A model generated the notes under the pieces. That model searched no databases and was not told where the DNA came from. It saw only the letters and a list, made by a program, of their open reading frames with translations. 64,000 nt of DNA. Source: Camillea tinctor (Eukaryota > Ascomycota > Sordariomycetes > Xylariales > Xylariaceae). Position numbers and translations under genes: made by a program. The stretch lies in contig MU394104.1 in assembly GCA_022578605.1 (NCBI GenBank), positions 238,431-302,430 on the forward strand, written 5' to 3'. Below, piece after piece: positions 34,545 to 48,158 of the stretch. Numbering within the stretch: the first letter of the stretch is position 1; every line of letters starts with the position of its first letter.

Positions 34545-35897
34545 TTGGGCTCGGAGAGCATCGTTGACATTTCATTGCCCTGAGCTGAGGTTGATTGGCC
34601 ATGTTCACCGCCTACGTAGCCCATGAGGAATGACGTATATAAGAGGCCTCCAGGAGGGGAAGATAGATATTCTTGCAGCCTCGTGCGGTTGTTTTGCTTG
34701 AAAAGCCACCGGGATCCAGCATTATATTGTCTATTCTTTTTTAACCCCCAAGACCTGTTTTGTTGTCGCCCCCCTTCTCCCCCCTCTGAAAAAAAAAATC
34801 TATACATACCCCTGAAGACCTGAAAAGAGGGATAGTGGACCAGCCGGCTCGGTAATATTCGGAGTCGATGTGAGCCGGAGCAAAAAATAAGTATAGAGAT
34901 ACGTAATGGTGGTCCGAGCTTTTCAACCCCGATCTAAGGCTCCCTTTTTCAGAAATGTTTCACAGGATCAGCGCCCAGGTTCAATGACAAACCGGTAGAA
35001 CCCTGGATCCCTTAGCGCGGTCCCTCCCATCCAATCAGAAGAGCTGTTTCTTTCCCGTCGCGCCTAATTCGAAAGCTACCAAAAACCTTTGGACCAACCT
35101 CGTCTCTCCATCTATCAACTGCTCCAGTTATAACCCTGTAACCGCCGGTAGGGGACACGGGCGATTCGCCTCACGATGGCCTCTCATTTCGAGGACTCTC
35201 GCGCCATCTAATACTTGCACTGCCTCAAATCGACTTTATTCAGTCCGAACCTGCACGAAATGGCAGTTGGCGGGAATTCCCAGCGCATTGCAAATGGTGA
35301 ATTAATTTTTGGGTTGAAGATCACCAGTCAATGGCCCAGACGGCGGCCGCTTTCTATCTGGTCCATCTCTGTTTGACTCTGTCTGGTCGCATCCGTTGGG
35401 CCACAGATACTTTGCGGTTGATTATAGTCAAACCACTTTCGTGACTGCAACCTCACGCGTTCTAGCCAAGGAATTCAACAATAGTCGAACAAAGTAGAAA
35501 CAAAGGTCATGAGCCGTCACGTATTGATGACACAGGTAGCCTGCATCTCGTTATTGTTGTTGTTGGTCTTTCGAGACTGTTCATCTTTGTTCCGTCTTCT
35601 TTCTTTTACTATCATATACTCAGGGTCACACATCTTCATTGTTTGCTCGTGACTCTTCCAGTTACTATTTCTTGAAAACCCCTGCACTATTCGTGTCTAA
35701 CATAATTCTCGTGATTGAACCCCTTTGCCGCCAGACATACTACCTTTCTATTTGGCTCGAGTTGACACTCGCTACCTTTACCAGTATAATATTTTTTCTC
35801 TTCTTCGCGGATAACAATTTGCCCCTAATATATCTTCTACCCCCCAACATATCAACAGTTCACCGAATCAGGACCCTTACACAACAGAATATCTACC
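34545..35897. promoter_or_regulatory. Long upstream region of the cysteine-rich membrane protein gene
   Basis: About 1.35 kb with no supported gene. The last 350 bp are pyrimidine-rich with CAACATATCAACA-type leader sequence directly before the ATG at 35898. A run of minor open frames starting at 35639 reads into the gene in another frame and is not considered coding. Confidence 0.5.
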
Positions 35898-37064
35898 ATG
35901 CTCAGTATTCGAGGCCCGCTGTGGGCTTTGCACTTCGCGGCGGTGCTCGCGATTGCTTCAGCCGCCTCTATTCGGCCAGAGAGGTTATTTGAAAGAGATG
36001 GCGTTTGCGCTGCGGACTTCACGAAATGTTCGCAGGCTGGACTTCCCGATAACTTTTGCTGTAAGACGGGTGCAACATGTATCGTCCTAGCAGGCGCTTC
36101 GACGGTGTTGTGCTGCCCGGAAGGAAACAAGTGCGACACTATCAGCCCTATTACATGTAATCTTTCGCTTCAAGACCCGGTTGCGAACCCCCAGGCCGAG
36201 ATCAAGACAACAGTGCTCGATGGGAAGCTCGAGACATGCAGTACCGGCTGCTGTCCTTATGGGTATCACTGCAATAATAACGATTGCGTAAAAGATAGCG
36301 ATCAGAGCCAGAAACCTGGCACGGCTGGTGATGCAACTTCGAGTGCAGCCCCAAGCCCCAGCGCCACATCAACAGACTCTGCATCGACGACACCCGACCC
36401 AGAATCTTCGACAACTTCGACAGCGGTAGGGCACGGAACCAGCACGACGTCAGCACCAGCGGAACAGAGCCCGGATCCTACCGCCGCGAACAACATGAAC
36501 ATTGCAGCTATCGTGGGAGGGGTCGTCGGGGGCTTGATAGCTCTCATCGTGATTATTGCTGGAGTGGTGCTCCTTCGTAATCGGCGCAAGCAAAAGGCCA
36601 AGAAGCGCCATAGCTCGTCATCTTCATTCGGAAACATCATTAGTGCGCCAGTGCCGCATTCCGAATACCCTAACCAACGAATAGACTTCCTAGCCAAGGC
36701 GCAAAGCTCCAGCATTGCGTCGACGCCGACCCAGGCCCAGGGGCGTTTCCCCCCTAACTCACCTTATTCACCGTACGCGAACCGACCTGATAGTCAAATG
36801 ACAGACCCGCCACGCAGCTATCACCCCTCGGCAGAGGTTGGGGGTCTCCGGAGCCTTACGGATCTGTACTACCAACCTGGCCGTCACTCAGGCGGCGCCG
36901 GTAGCCCGAAATCGCCAGGTCGTAAGCATAGTGGCGGCAGCGAGAGCATAAACATATTCGCTGACCCATCGACAGTGAGCAGTGGGAGAAGGGACACCAC
37001 CTGGACGGAACTCCAAACCCAGATTGAGAAGGTGCCTGACTCGCCACTACGGCGGAGACAATAA
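35898..37064 (+). CDS. Cysteine-rich single-pass plasma-membrane protein of unknown function
   Basis: 388 residues in one exon. A signal peptide occupies about 1-24 (ends near ASAAS). A compact extracellular region (about 35-135) has 14 or more cysteines, including CC pairs (NFCCKTG, VLCCPEG, TGCCPYGYHC). A Ser/Thr/Pro-rich stalk follows (135-195). One transmembrane helix lies at about 202-227 (GGVVGGLIALIVIIAGVVLL), followed by a basic stop-transfer (RNRRKQKAKKRH) and a 150-residue disordered Ser/Pro-rich cytosolic tail. This is the layout of wall-stress sensors (Wsc/Mid2 type), but the cysteine pattern is not WSC. I do not recognise a named family; a sensor or adhesion role is inference. 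Confidence 0.8.
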   Translation: MLSIRGPLWALHFAAVLAIASAASIRPERLFERDGVCAADFTKCSQAGLPDNFCCKTGATCIVLAGASTVLCCPEGNKCDTISPITCNLSLQDPVANPQAEIKTTVLDGKLETCSTGCCPYGYHCNNNDCVKDSDQSQKPGTAGDATSSAAPSPSATSTDSASTTPDPESSTTSTAVGHGTSTTSAPAEQSPDPTAANNMNIAAIVGGVVGGLIALIVIIAGVVLLRNRRKQKAKKRHSSSSSFGNIISAPVPHSEYPNQRIDFLAKAQSSSIASTPTQAQGRFPPNSPYSPYANRPDSQMTDPPRSYHPSAEVGGLRSLTDLYYQPGRHSGGAGSPKSPGRKHSGGSESINIFADPSTVSSGRRDTTWTELQTQIEKVPDSPLRRRQ

Positions 37065-38680
37065 CAATGGCGTCGGAAACGAATCCCCATGAGCGTAGGC
37101 AGGTTCTTTCCCGGTTAGCCCACTCACTTACTCATTTATACACCTCATGAGAGTGACTTGAGTGAGATGAGATGAAATCGGGAATGACTCGAAAAGAGGA
37201 GGATGAGGAGGAGTCCTTACAGTATACGGACTCGCATAACCTGCATATAGACATTTTCCAGGCATACATAGCATATCTAGGCGTTTTATACCTTTTTCTG
37301 TACTTAGGACGGTCGGCATAGCCTTTTCTTCTTTATAGTTCCTTTTGTTCAGGTTTTTGGGGAACGGGAAAAAAGGAGGGCAATGCACGAACGCATGACA
37401 CGATACCATTTGGGAGAGAGCCTGGTGTGAAACTAAGGTGCTCGATTTTCTTTTTCATACTGGGGCGTACGGGGAAAATGTCTTGCATTCTGATTTGATT
37501 TCTTGAGAACTAATCATCATGTTCATATAATTTATTTGCACTATTTACTTTTTCCCTCTTTTCTTTTCCGCTCTTGTTCAGTTGGGAGATGGTCGATACT
37601 AACGAGATGGGGATATCGATTTTGTCATCAGTTAAGTGTGTAGGTGAATTACCTAGGCATCAAAACAATACCCTCCTGCCTTCATTAAAAGGGAAGGGAA
37701 ATTAGAGATGCCTCAATGGAACTTTTTGTGGATGTATTCCACAGCGTTATAATTTCTTTCTTGGTATTTATATTATTCCTTCGAAAGCGTCTACTTAACC
37801 TGCACGCCAGTTTTTGCCGTTATCGTTTCTTTGGAAAAGGGGGGAGGGCGGTATTATGGCGTGACGTGTATCATCTAGCTACATGTGTTACTTCAAGTTG
37901 GGTATGTCGACATATTTAGGTTAATGGATTTTAATAACAACTTAACGTCATGAGATATATATCCGGTAGGTTATCTAGTTAGAACTTACTAATACGTACG
38001 TATCCTTTCACCACTTCTTTTATCCGTTCTAAGAACATGTCTAAAATAACAAAAACGATACGACCAACAGGCCCAGCGCATTATTCATAGTTGATTCAGT
38101 GTAACCTAGAGGGTCTATAATTCACCGAAAAGGGGGAAGAGAAGAAAACAGCGCACCATGTATTTTTCCCCCCTTCCTTCCTTCTCCATCTTCCATCAAA
38201 AAGGGAGGGCAAATGGCTTAGCTGCTACTATCACAATCTCCCGAGGGGTATGTACCAAGTTAATTAGTCAAGTCGTGGGCAGGAAGCGAGACAGATGGAA
38301 AGAAAGAGAGAAAAAGAAACGAGGATAGAAAGTCAAGTCAATACAGATCTTTGATTTACACATCCACATCCTTCCTCTCTCTCACTGAGCCACACCTGTC
38401 TCTCGTGGGCCTCTCTTCGATTCCAATGATATGACAAAAATGTAAGAATAGCAACTTTATCCCTCTCAAGAATAAATTGCCATATTAGCCTTTGTATGAA
38501 TTAACTATAAAAGGAAGACTCAAAAAAGGGTTCAAAAGGAGAGGAAAAATTGGCAATCCTAGAGTGATATCACCCATATACACAACCCACCCAAAAAAAT
38601 CATATCTCTCCTTCCCCCTTTTTGAACCTTTCTCCCCCCCTCCCCTCTTCTCTCTCTCTATTTCTCTGTGTGTCTCTTTT
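37065..38680. other. 3' intergenic region before SHR3
   Basis: About 1.6 kb between convergent genes. It contains AT-rich patches, a TTACCTAGGCA word (37652), a GA-rich stretch (38290-38330) and a CT-rich run (38630-38680). No gene supported. Confidence 0.55.
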
Positions 38681-39481
38681 TCACTGCTTCTTCTTCGACG
38701 ACTTCTTATCCGCGCTTGTGGGGCTGCCACTTTGCTGACCACCGGTAGCGGCACTGCTCTCGGCAGCCTCCTTCTGCATCTTCTCGTAATCCTCCGAGTC
38801 CTTGCGCTCGGCGTACCACTGGCCGGCCTGGAGGACGAGCACGCCGACGAGGACGAGGGCGAGGATGGTGTTGCTGGCGGCCATGACCTTGAGGCTGTCC
38901 TCGCGTCCGAGGACGATCTCGCCGGTGAGCGGGCCGTCGCGCACGCGGCCGGCGAAGTCTTCGGCGTGCCAGATGCCGGCGCTGACGAAGCGCAGGCCCT
39001 TGACGATGTTGGAGATGTAGACGCCGACGCCGATGAGGTAGAGCACCAGCGAGGCGCCGTCGAACAGCATGTTGGACTCGGAGGCCTTGAACAGCTTGAT
39101 GAAGAAGCCGAGGAAGCCGGTGGCGATCATGATGCTGAGCACCCGCGCGATCAGCGGCGGCGACTGGTGCACGAACTTGAGGTGCGTCTCCAGCTGGTCG
39201 AGGTAGGGCGGGGGGATCGGGTCCTTGGTCCAGAGGAGGGGGAAGTCGTAGGGGAACTCGGCGAAGAGGATGCCGAGGAAGAAACACGTCGCTGCGATGT
39301 TTATAAGCCTTGTTCTCTCTCTCTCTCTTTCTCTTTACATGTATATATCTCTTCTCAGCAGTCTTTATGTTGGGAGCTTAGTTAACTTACGCCCTATGAT
39401 CATGAATGTCGCGAACGAAGCCGAACCGCGATAGTCCTTAGACCGTGGGGTCTTGGACCAGTCTACCCATTTGTCTGGCAT
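38681..39481 (-). CDS. SHR3: Secretory component SHR3, ER packaging chaperone for amino-acid permeases
   Basis: Two exons, 39481-39391 and 39291-38681, give 233 residues. Exon 1 encodes MPDKWVDWSKTPRSKDYRGS and FATFMIIG. The intron (39390-39292, GTAAGT...GCAG) joins it to PTCFFLGILFAEFPYDFPLL, the conserved SHR3 start. Four hydrophobic segments follow (about 27-43, 82-100, 110-130, 165-185), then a charged, Lys/Ser-rich cytosolic tail ending SSKKKQ. SHR3 lets amino-acid permeases fold and enter COPII vesicles at the ER. Several AG dinucleotides lie near the acceptor; the one at 39293-39292 is chosen because only it yields the family motif in frame. The coding strand is very GC-rich, so the opposite strand carries a long spurious frame. 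Confidence 0.9.
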
Positions 39482-40634
39482 GGTGTATGTAGGTACGGTA
39501 GGTATGTACGTATGTGTATGTGTGTATTATTGTATGCGCGAGCACTGCGAAGTAGGGGAAAGCAGTTCAAATGGAAAATCTGTCCTTTTGTTTCTTTTTT
39601 TGTACTTCTGTCTTTTCTCTGTATCGTTCAGTGATCGTAAGGCTACGTAGCTCTTTTTTGGTCTTTTCTTCTCTCTTTCCCCTTCTTCTATCGTGGTAGA
39701 AAATGACGACGATCGATGAGCTGCAAGTAAGACAAGCTGACTTGGATTGTCTCTGTCTCCTACTCAGCCTTAGTTAGGTAATTGTCGGGGTAACTCAAGG
39801 TCGCGCAATTGACTCTCCCTTTTTCATCGGTCGCAGAAGAGGACGGTATTGAATTGGTCAGAGAAGAAGAAGAAAAAAAAGGTAAGATGAGAGAAAAGAA
39901 AAAAAGAATAAAAAAGATCTACGCCTCTTTTGAAAATCTGTTATCTCTTCCCTCTTTCTAGCAAGATCCCTGAAGAACAGCGATTAGAAGAGGTCTAGGT
40001 TAAACTTAATCTAGGTAAGGTTATGTACCTATATCCATACATTGATAGGTACATACAGAGGGGTGGATGATTTTCCATAACCGAAAAATAAGTTTCTTGG
40101 GTTCACCTGAACGTAGAGAGATATTGTCGCACAAGCGTGCCATGGCACCTGTGCTACGTCAGTAGTTGCCCTGCCGGATAGCTGAAAGGGTAAGGGTCCG
40201 CGGGGCTAGCCTGCTAGGCTAAGGGATAAAACCCGTTGGGGCATAGCTGATCAGAGCACGCTTTCTCTCCCCAAAAGTCCCCATCCTAACCATACCTACT
40301 ACTACCTAACCCCCGCCGATCGACTAAATCAACTGAAGCAAGTAAAAAGTTATCATTAGTTTTATAAGCCAGTTTATATATTCTTATAGCTTCAAAACAC
40401 AATCAAGTTGACCATTTCCAAATAACTTTTTCTTCTTCTTAAGAAAAAAAAAACAATATTGTATTGTGTTTAACATTTTATTCCCCTCTCTATTAAATCC
40501 AAACAAAAAAAAAACCCAAAAAACCAGCCTACGTACATATTTAGGTTAATGTACCTAGATATAGTATAATACGCCTAAACCTTTCCGTAGTCCCTATTAG
40601 TGTAAATACCTAACCTAACCTAGGTCCATCAATA
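39482..40634. other. Intergenic region between SHR3 and GH47 mannosidase
   Basis: About 1.15 kb. It holds the SHR3 promoter (GT-rich at 39485-39530, pyrimidine-rich at 39585-39690) and the 3' flank of the mannosidase. Words CTAGGTAAGG, GTACCTATAT and CCTAACCTAACCTAGG recur at 40010-40040 and 40550-40625. No gene supported. Confidence 0.55.
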
Positions 40635-42502
<1,868 letters not shown>

Positions 42503-43150
42503 CGCCGCAGCTTGCAGTCTGGAAAAAGACGGGTTTCAGGGTGACGGAATTCTGGCGATCATCGATGGGGCAAGCAATTGGCTGTTAGTCGCTTTTAATT
42601 GATTTGATGGTGAAAGTTGAGAAGGAATCAAATCAGCTCAATCCGAGCTATCAAGCACCTAGGTTAGGTAAGTATTCCTGTTAAGGTTCCCCTTTTAGTT
42701 GCGCAGCTGCTCGTTGCACCATGATTGGTTGCTACGTCACAGAGTTCACTGGCACCAGCCTGTAAGATTAGATAGTTTCAACTAGTCTACGGGGAGATGC
42801 AGGGATCGTCTTACGTCATCAGGGATACTTCCAATACGATTTACGGATTACATAATGAACATTTCACTCCCTCCAAGGCCGACTTGTCTTACAAGAGACC
42901 GGACCCGGGCTTCTACTTCTACTTCTACTCACTCTGCTAATATCATATTTCGAATTGATGTCACGATCAGAAGAATTGCTATCTGACATAAAATCATGTG
43001 AATTATTGGTATTTTATCAATTACCTAGTATTCTATCAAACGGCCAAGAAACAAGACATGAGAAGTGAAAAAGACATCAGGTTTAGATAATGCTGTGATC
43101 AGGTTAGTATAGTATCGCTCGGTTTATGAAATGTCTCATGGAGTAGTCCA
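42503..43150. other. Intergenic region upstream of the mannosidase
   Basis: About 650 bp. Contains CACCTAGGTTAGGTAAG (42656-42672), a (CTTCTA)3 run near 42913 and the 3' flank of the RING gene. No gene supported. Confidence 0.55.
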
Positions 43151-44008
43151 TCACCAACGGGGAAAGGACGGCCAAGTTCGACCAGGGAGTCCAGTGACAT
43201 GTAGCAAACCATGAACTTGAAGAAACATATTGTTGGTCAGTCTATCGTGGTTCTGATGTCGCATTGCTATGACCTGGCGCAGTCTCTCAACGAAGTCGGA
43301 TTTCCTTTGCATGAGATCCGCCCATCTCCGGACTATGGAATCGTCCCCCTCGGCTCCCATCTCCTCTAGAAACCTCTCCTCGGCATCCAACGTATTCAGC
43401 TCTGCTATGAAGTTCTGAATGTTACGTACTTGCTGTGATCTCTCACGGAGCAGCTCCATCTGCTCGTCTAGTAGCGCCCGCTCGACCCGTACGTCTTGAG
43501 AGATCAGGAGACTAGCATATTCCAATTCGTGATGGATGTATATGACTGATTTCTCTCTAACTTCCGGATCACATTTCGCGCAGCCCTCCTTGAGCGCCTC
43601 CCGGATCTCGAGGATTTCGTCTGGCTGCCCGTTGGGCCCGGAGGCGCCCAAGATCTCGAGCACGGGGAGACGACGTTTATGCTCACATAGGACGTTGGCC
43701 CTACAGCTGGGACACCGGAGCTTGTTAAGGCTAGCCTGGCTGGTGAGCCACTCGAAGAGACACTTGTACCCAAAAGCATGTCCGCACCGAGGCAGCACAG
43801 CGTATGCCTCGTGCTTCTGACGAGAGTGGTGATCGAATCTATCATTGAGGATGGACAAATCTTTGCAGCATATTTGACACGACACTGAGAATCTTGTCGT
43901 GTCGGGGTTGATGATATGGCCGTCCTCGTTAAAGTAAGTAAGTACCTGGTGGAAATTATTAGTCTCTACCGTGACTGAAGAGGTATTGTTAGTGTGTGTT
44001 TCACTCAT
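43151..44008 (-). CDS. RING finger protein, putative E3 ubiquitin ligase
   Basis: 285 residues in one exon. The zinc ligands are C44-x2-C47, C75, H77, C83 and C99-x2-C102. The spacing between the second and third ligands is wide (LSILNDRFDHHSRQKH lies between), so it is a RING-like domain of the long-loop type. The rest is predominantly helical and charged (about 140-285), with a likely coiled coil around 165-230 (ERALLDEQMELLRERSQ, then AELNTLDAEERFLEE). No membrane segment. RING proteins transfer ubiquitin from an E2, but neither E2 nor target is known here. This type is common as lineage-specific genes in filamentous fungi. Confidence 0.82.
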   Translation of the reverse strand: MSETHTNNTSSVTVETNNFHQVLTYFNEDGHIINPDTTRFSVSCQICCKDLSILNDRFDHHSRQKHEAYAVLPRCGHAFGYKCLFEWLTSQASLNKLRCPSCRANVLCEHKRRLPVLEILGASGPNGQPDEILEIREALKEGCAKCDPEVREKSVIYIHHELEYASLLISQDVRVERALLDEQMELLRERSQQVRNIQNFIAELNTLDAEERFLEEMGAEGDDSIVRRWADLMQRKSDFVERLRQVIAMRHQNHDRLTNNMFLQVHGLLHVTGLPGRTWPSFPRW

Positions 44009-45402
44009 CTTGATTTTGACTCGTTGGTCTTTATTCAGTTTCGTGTGATACTGGGAAATGGTTTATTATGATGATAATTTTGATGAGACTTCGAGGTGCC
44101 TCTTTTCTACTTATATACACGGAAAGAATAGGGTTGACCAGACACACAAGGCGATTGTCTTCTATAGAGTCAAGAAGCACTTTAAACAATCAACTCTGTT
44201 CTTATACCAAAAGAATCAAAAGTTGTTTATGAACAATAAATAGTCTGAAGACACTTCCATGAAAGTAAAAAACAAAGAGAACATTTAGCAACCTCTTTCT
44301 TACATGCATGTTGAAAGCTCACACAAGACTCTAGTCTTCAAAAGAGCACCTAAACAAGGGATATCTAGGTTCATAAGCAATGATTTGTTTACAAGTCGGT
44401 CAACGTAATAGTGTTTATAGACATTTGCTTCCTGATAGGTTCAATGATATTCGGTAACCACAGTCCACAAGTGATTGCAAGTACTGGTGTCAAGTCGATC
44501 TTATTTGTGAGCTGTAGTAACCATTCTATAAGCATGAAAGTATCAGATCATAGGGGTACGGGCACGAGATCTGGTTCAATATACCTGGTTACCGAGATGT
44601 ACCTGAGCTTTGACAGAGAAAAAGCAATGCAGAGAAGTTCTCTTGCTACTAAATATATACTGCATGCCTGTATTAGTCTACACTTATAGATTAACTTCGC
44701 ATAGAGTTTATTCTAATAATCAGTGCGGAGCTGATATAGTTGGGTATGGGAACAAAGATAGTTACCTAGGTATCTTTAAAAATATCGAAGAATATCACCT
44801 AGGGGGTAGGGGGAAAAGAGAGGGGCAGTTATTGTTACCCCCCCTTTGGTATCATGATCGATCTCGACATCACATCGGCCAAGCCTAGAACCAAGAATAT
44901 CCTATCAATACCCCTCCCGAGTAGAACATCTAGCTTCCATATATAGAATAGCAGGCACACCCCAGCAATTGGCCCTATTTCGTTAATCAGATGCTGGGTC
45001 AATATGGAATTGCAATGACCGACCATCCCGATGTTTCTGCATGGCCTGCGAGCATGCTAGCAGTAGTATTGGCTTCCCACTCCCCATCTAATTGGTCAAT
45101 TGATACTATCGAGATTTGGGGGTTTGAGGGGTTGGTGAGCTTGGCTCAACCGCACGGTGATGGTGACATCGACAGGGGGGAAGAGGGCAAAAGCGGTGAT
45201 GGTCATAGTCCCCAGGTTTCCTACAAGACGGCATAGCAGTAGTAGTATTGGTATTAGTAGGGGTAGTAGGACAAGCTAGGGTATATATGCGAGACAACGA
45301 AAGCCACCGGTCCTGGATCACCGCATAACGTGTCTAAGAAAAAGTAGGAAAGGAAAAAAACTACAAATTAATATAAATCAATCACCCCGATCAAGCCAAA
45401 TC
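44009..45402. other. Divergent intergenic region between the RING gene and M28 peptidase
   Basis: About 1.4 kb. Contains ACCTAGGTAT (44764), a C-run at 44838 and a stretch of (AGT) and (TAG) triplets at 45236-45270. Small open frames here have no motif. It should contain both promoters. Confidence 0.5.
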
Positions 45403-47322
45403 ATGAGAATATCTCGCTTCGCCCTTCCCGCCACCGCGGCCCTCGCTGCAGCTGCTGCAACTATCCCCCAGTCCACGTCCAGCAACCCGGCCACCATCGT
45501 CTTCCAGAGGCATGAGCTCGCTGTGGCAGCATTATCACCGCCGAGCAGTGGCATATTCTCGTGCCCGGCGACCAGCTGGCCGCCCAACACGATCGGGCAG
45601 GCGAACTCGCCGCAGGAGCCCTCTGACGTGCTCGCCTCGATGCTGGCGCGCGTGAACGAGTCCAACATCGAGGCCACGATCCTAAAGCTCGTCTCCTTCG
45701 GGACGCGGCACACGCTGTCGACACAGGACGACCCGAGCGCCACGCGGGGGATCGGGGCGGCGCGGGACTGGAGTGAGTAGTTCCGGGAGATCACATATTC
45801 TTCATTCCCCCCTTTTTAGTCTGTCTCGGGGGGTCAAAACTCTGCCTATCATGGCTAAGTGTATGAGTCATTTCACTCCCGAGACATGACAGGCAAGTGT
45901 TGGGGAAAAAAAGGAAAAAAAAAAGGCTCATTAACATGGGCAAATTACTGACTCCCCATATCACAGTCCAAGCCGAGTTCTTGCGCTACGCGTCCGCCGC
46001 GCCCGACGGGCGGCTCGTTGTCTCCGCGCCCTCGTACGTGCAGCCCGCGGACGGGAACCGGGTTCCGTTCGCGACGCGGATCACGGACGTGGTGGCCACG
46101 CTGCAAGGCACCGAGGAAGGCAACAGGCTGTACGTGGTGTCGGGCCACTACGACACGCGCAACTCGGACGTGCTGGACTACGAGGGGGACGCGCCGGGCG
46201 CCGACGACGACGCCTCGGGCGTGGCCGTCTCGCTCGAGCTCGCGCGCGTCATGTCGCTGCCCGAGTACCCGCGGCCGCGCGCGAGCATCGCGTTCGTCGC
46301 CGTGGCGGGCGAGGAGCAGGGCTTGTACGGGGCGAGGTTCCTGGCGCAGACGTATGCTAACGCTACGCCGAGGGTTAATGTTAGTGGACCTTTCTCTTCT
46401 TTTTACTGTGGCGTTTTCTTCTTCTTCTAGCGATGAGGATTTGATTTGCTTGTTTGCGCGTGCCCCCTATTTCCCGCTTCTTACCTACTACCCCTTAACC
46501 CCGTTTTTTGGTTTAAACTACCCGTGAAGAAACGTCTGCGAGGGGAAAGTCACCTAACAAGAAATACTACAGGTCGAAGGTATGTTCACCAACGACATCG
46601 TCGGCTCGCCCGTGGGCTCCGACGGTGTATCCAACCCGCAGATAATCCGGCTCTTCGCGCAGGGCCTGCCGCCGCTCACCGTGGAAGATGCCGCGACGCG
46701 GGAGACGCGTCTCACCATCGGGGGGGAGAACGACGCGCCGGCGCGCAATCTGGCACGGCTCGTGAAGGAGGTCTCGGAGAACGCAGCGACGGGGATGAAT
46801 GTGTCGGTGGTGTACCGGCTGGACCGGTACCTGCGGGGCGGGGACCACCGGCCCTTCCTCGAGGCCGGGTACGCGGCGGCGGCACGGTTCACCGAGCCCC
46901 GCGAGGACTTTGCGCACCAACACCAGGATGTGCGCATCGACGCCGCTACCGGCGTGCAGTACGGCGACTTACCTGAGTTCTGCGACTTCGCGTACGTCGC
47001 GCGGGTGGCGCGCGTCAACGGCGCGGCACTCTGGAGCCTGGCCAACTCGCCCGGCGTGCCGACTAACGTCCGGGTCGACGCCTCGGCTCTCGGCAACAAC
47101 AGCACGTTCTACTGGGACCCGCCTGTGGCCGGGGAGGCGGCCGTCGGGGCTTACGAGGTCGTGTGGCGGGCGACGAATGCGCCGTTCTGGACGGACGTAG
47201 TGGACGTCGGGCTTGTGAACGAGGTGACCCTAGACTTGAGCAAGGACAATGTTGTGTTTGGGATTAGGGCGAGGAGTGTGGACGGGATGAGGGGCGTTGC
47301 CGTATTGCCTTTCCCAGCATGA
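45403..47322 (+). CDS. Secreted M28 zinc aminopeptidase with C-terminal beta-sandwich-like region
   Basis: Three exons, 45403-45772, 45967-46379 and 46573-47322, give 510 residues. Intron 1 (GTGAGT...CACAG) splits an Ile codon. Intron 2 (GTTAGT...CTACAG) falls between Asn and Val of the [12 protein letters not shown] motif. A signal peptide (about 1-20, [17 protein letters not shown]) directs secretion. Zinc site residues are His184 in SGHYDT, Asp203 or Asp204 in GADDDASG, Glu239 and Glu240 in GEEQGL, Asp269 in TNDIVG and His353 in GGDHRPF, so the enzyme looks active. Residues about 420-510 (NVRVDAS to RARSVDG) resemble a fibronectin III-like sandwich, as found in some fungal and bacterial M28 enzymes. 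Coding DNA is very GC-rich in contrast to its introns. Confidence 0.9.
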
Positions 47323-48158
47323 TGGGTGGCGAGAAGGGGAGATGGGGAACGATCGCCACAAACATAGGTAATCTACAAGTTCTACTTTCACTTTATTGTT
47401 GGTCCAAGCACTTATTCACGATCGGCGCAAGAAGCATGTGATGTTAAGTTTATAGTTGATAGGGCGTAGAATCAATGCAACGCGAACCTGCGTATTATTC
47501 GAATTATCACTACGTGCAAGTTCGATAATGCTGCTGCTCATAGACCCTGTGATGTCCTTTGCTTTTCCTTCTTGGTCTTCTTGCTTCTCTTTCAGTTTTT
47601 CCCTCTGGTATCATTCAAAAAAAAAAAAAACCCCAAAATCGGCCCTCTTCCAACTAGGAGGGACAGCAAAAATAACAAAAAACTGGCAGATGCTCCGAGC
47701 TAATGGCAGAAATCTTTCAAACACAAATGAAACCAACGAGAAGCCAATATATAAAAAGAAAATGGTACCTAATGCGTCCCGAGATATGCGCTTAAGAGGT
47801 CAGAGTAGAAAGAGAGGTGGAAATTGTGGAAATTGTTCAGTTAGAATACACTAGATCGAAGGTATAATCGAAATCGGCCGTGTAGAGAGCGTAACGAAGA
47901 AGAGTAAAAAGATGATTTAGCTGAAGTTTGCGTTATCCTTTGAAGAAAGGTGATTCCGGTTCGTATAGTCGTATCGAAATCAACGCCGCGCTGCCATGTC
48001 GTAACGATGCATAGACGAAATTGTGTCATACCTAGACAAAAAAAGCCACCCAAAGTCCCCCCAAGGAAGAAGCGAGATGAAGGGAGTTGGAAAATCAAGC
48101 AGCCAAGCGAATAGCTATAAGAGTTAAGCATCATCGCTTAGTAAGCCAGACCATATAG
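47323..48158. other. 3' intergenic region between convergent genes
   Basis: About 830 bp between the M28 gene and the coiled-coil protein gene. It has an A-run (47619-47630) and no supported gene. Confidence 0.55.

Noticed and set aside
38492..39385. 297-codon plus-strand open frame
   Set aside because: It is antisense to SHR3, with a Glu/Val/Leu-rich repetitive composition; SHR3 has clear family motifs and splice sites.
46018..47200. Several long frames overlapping the M28 exons
   Set aside because: They are alternative frames of GC-rich exons, rich in Arg/Ser/Thr without motifs, while the M28 frame has all zinc ligands.
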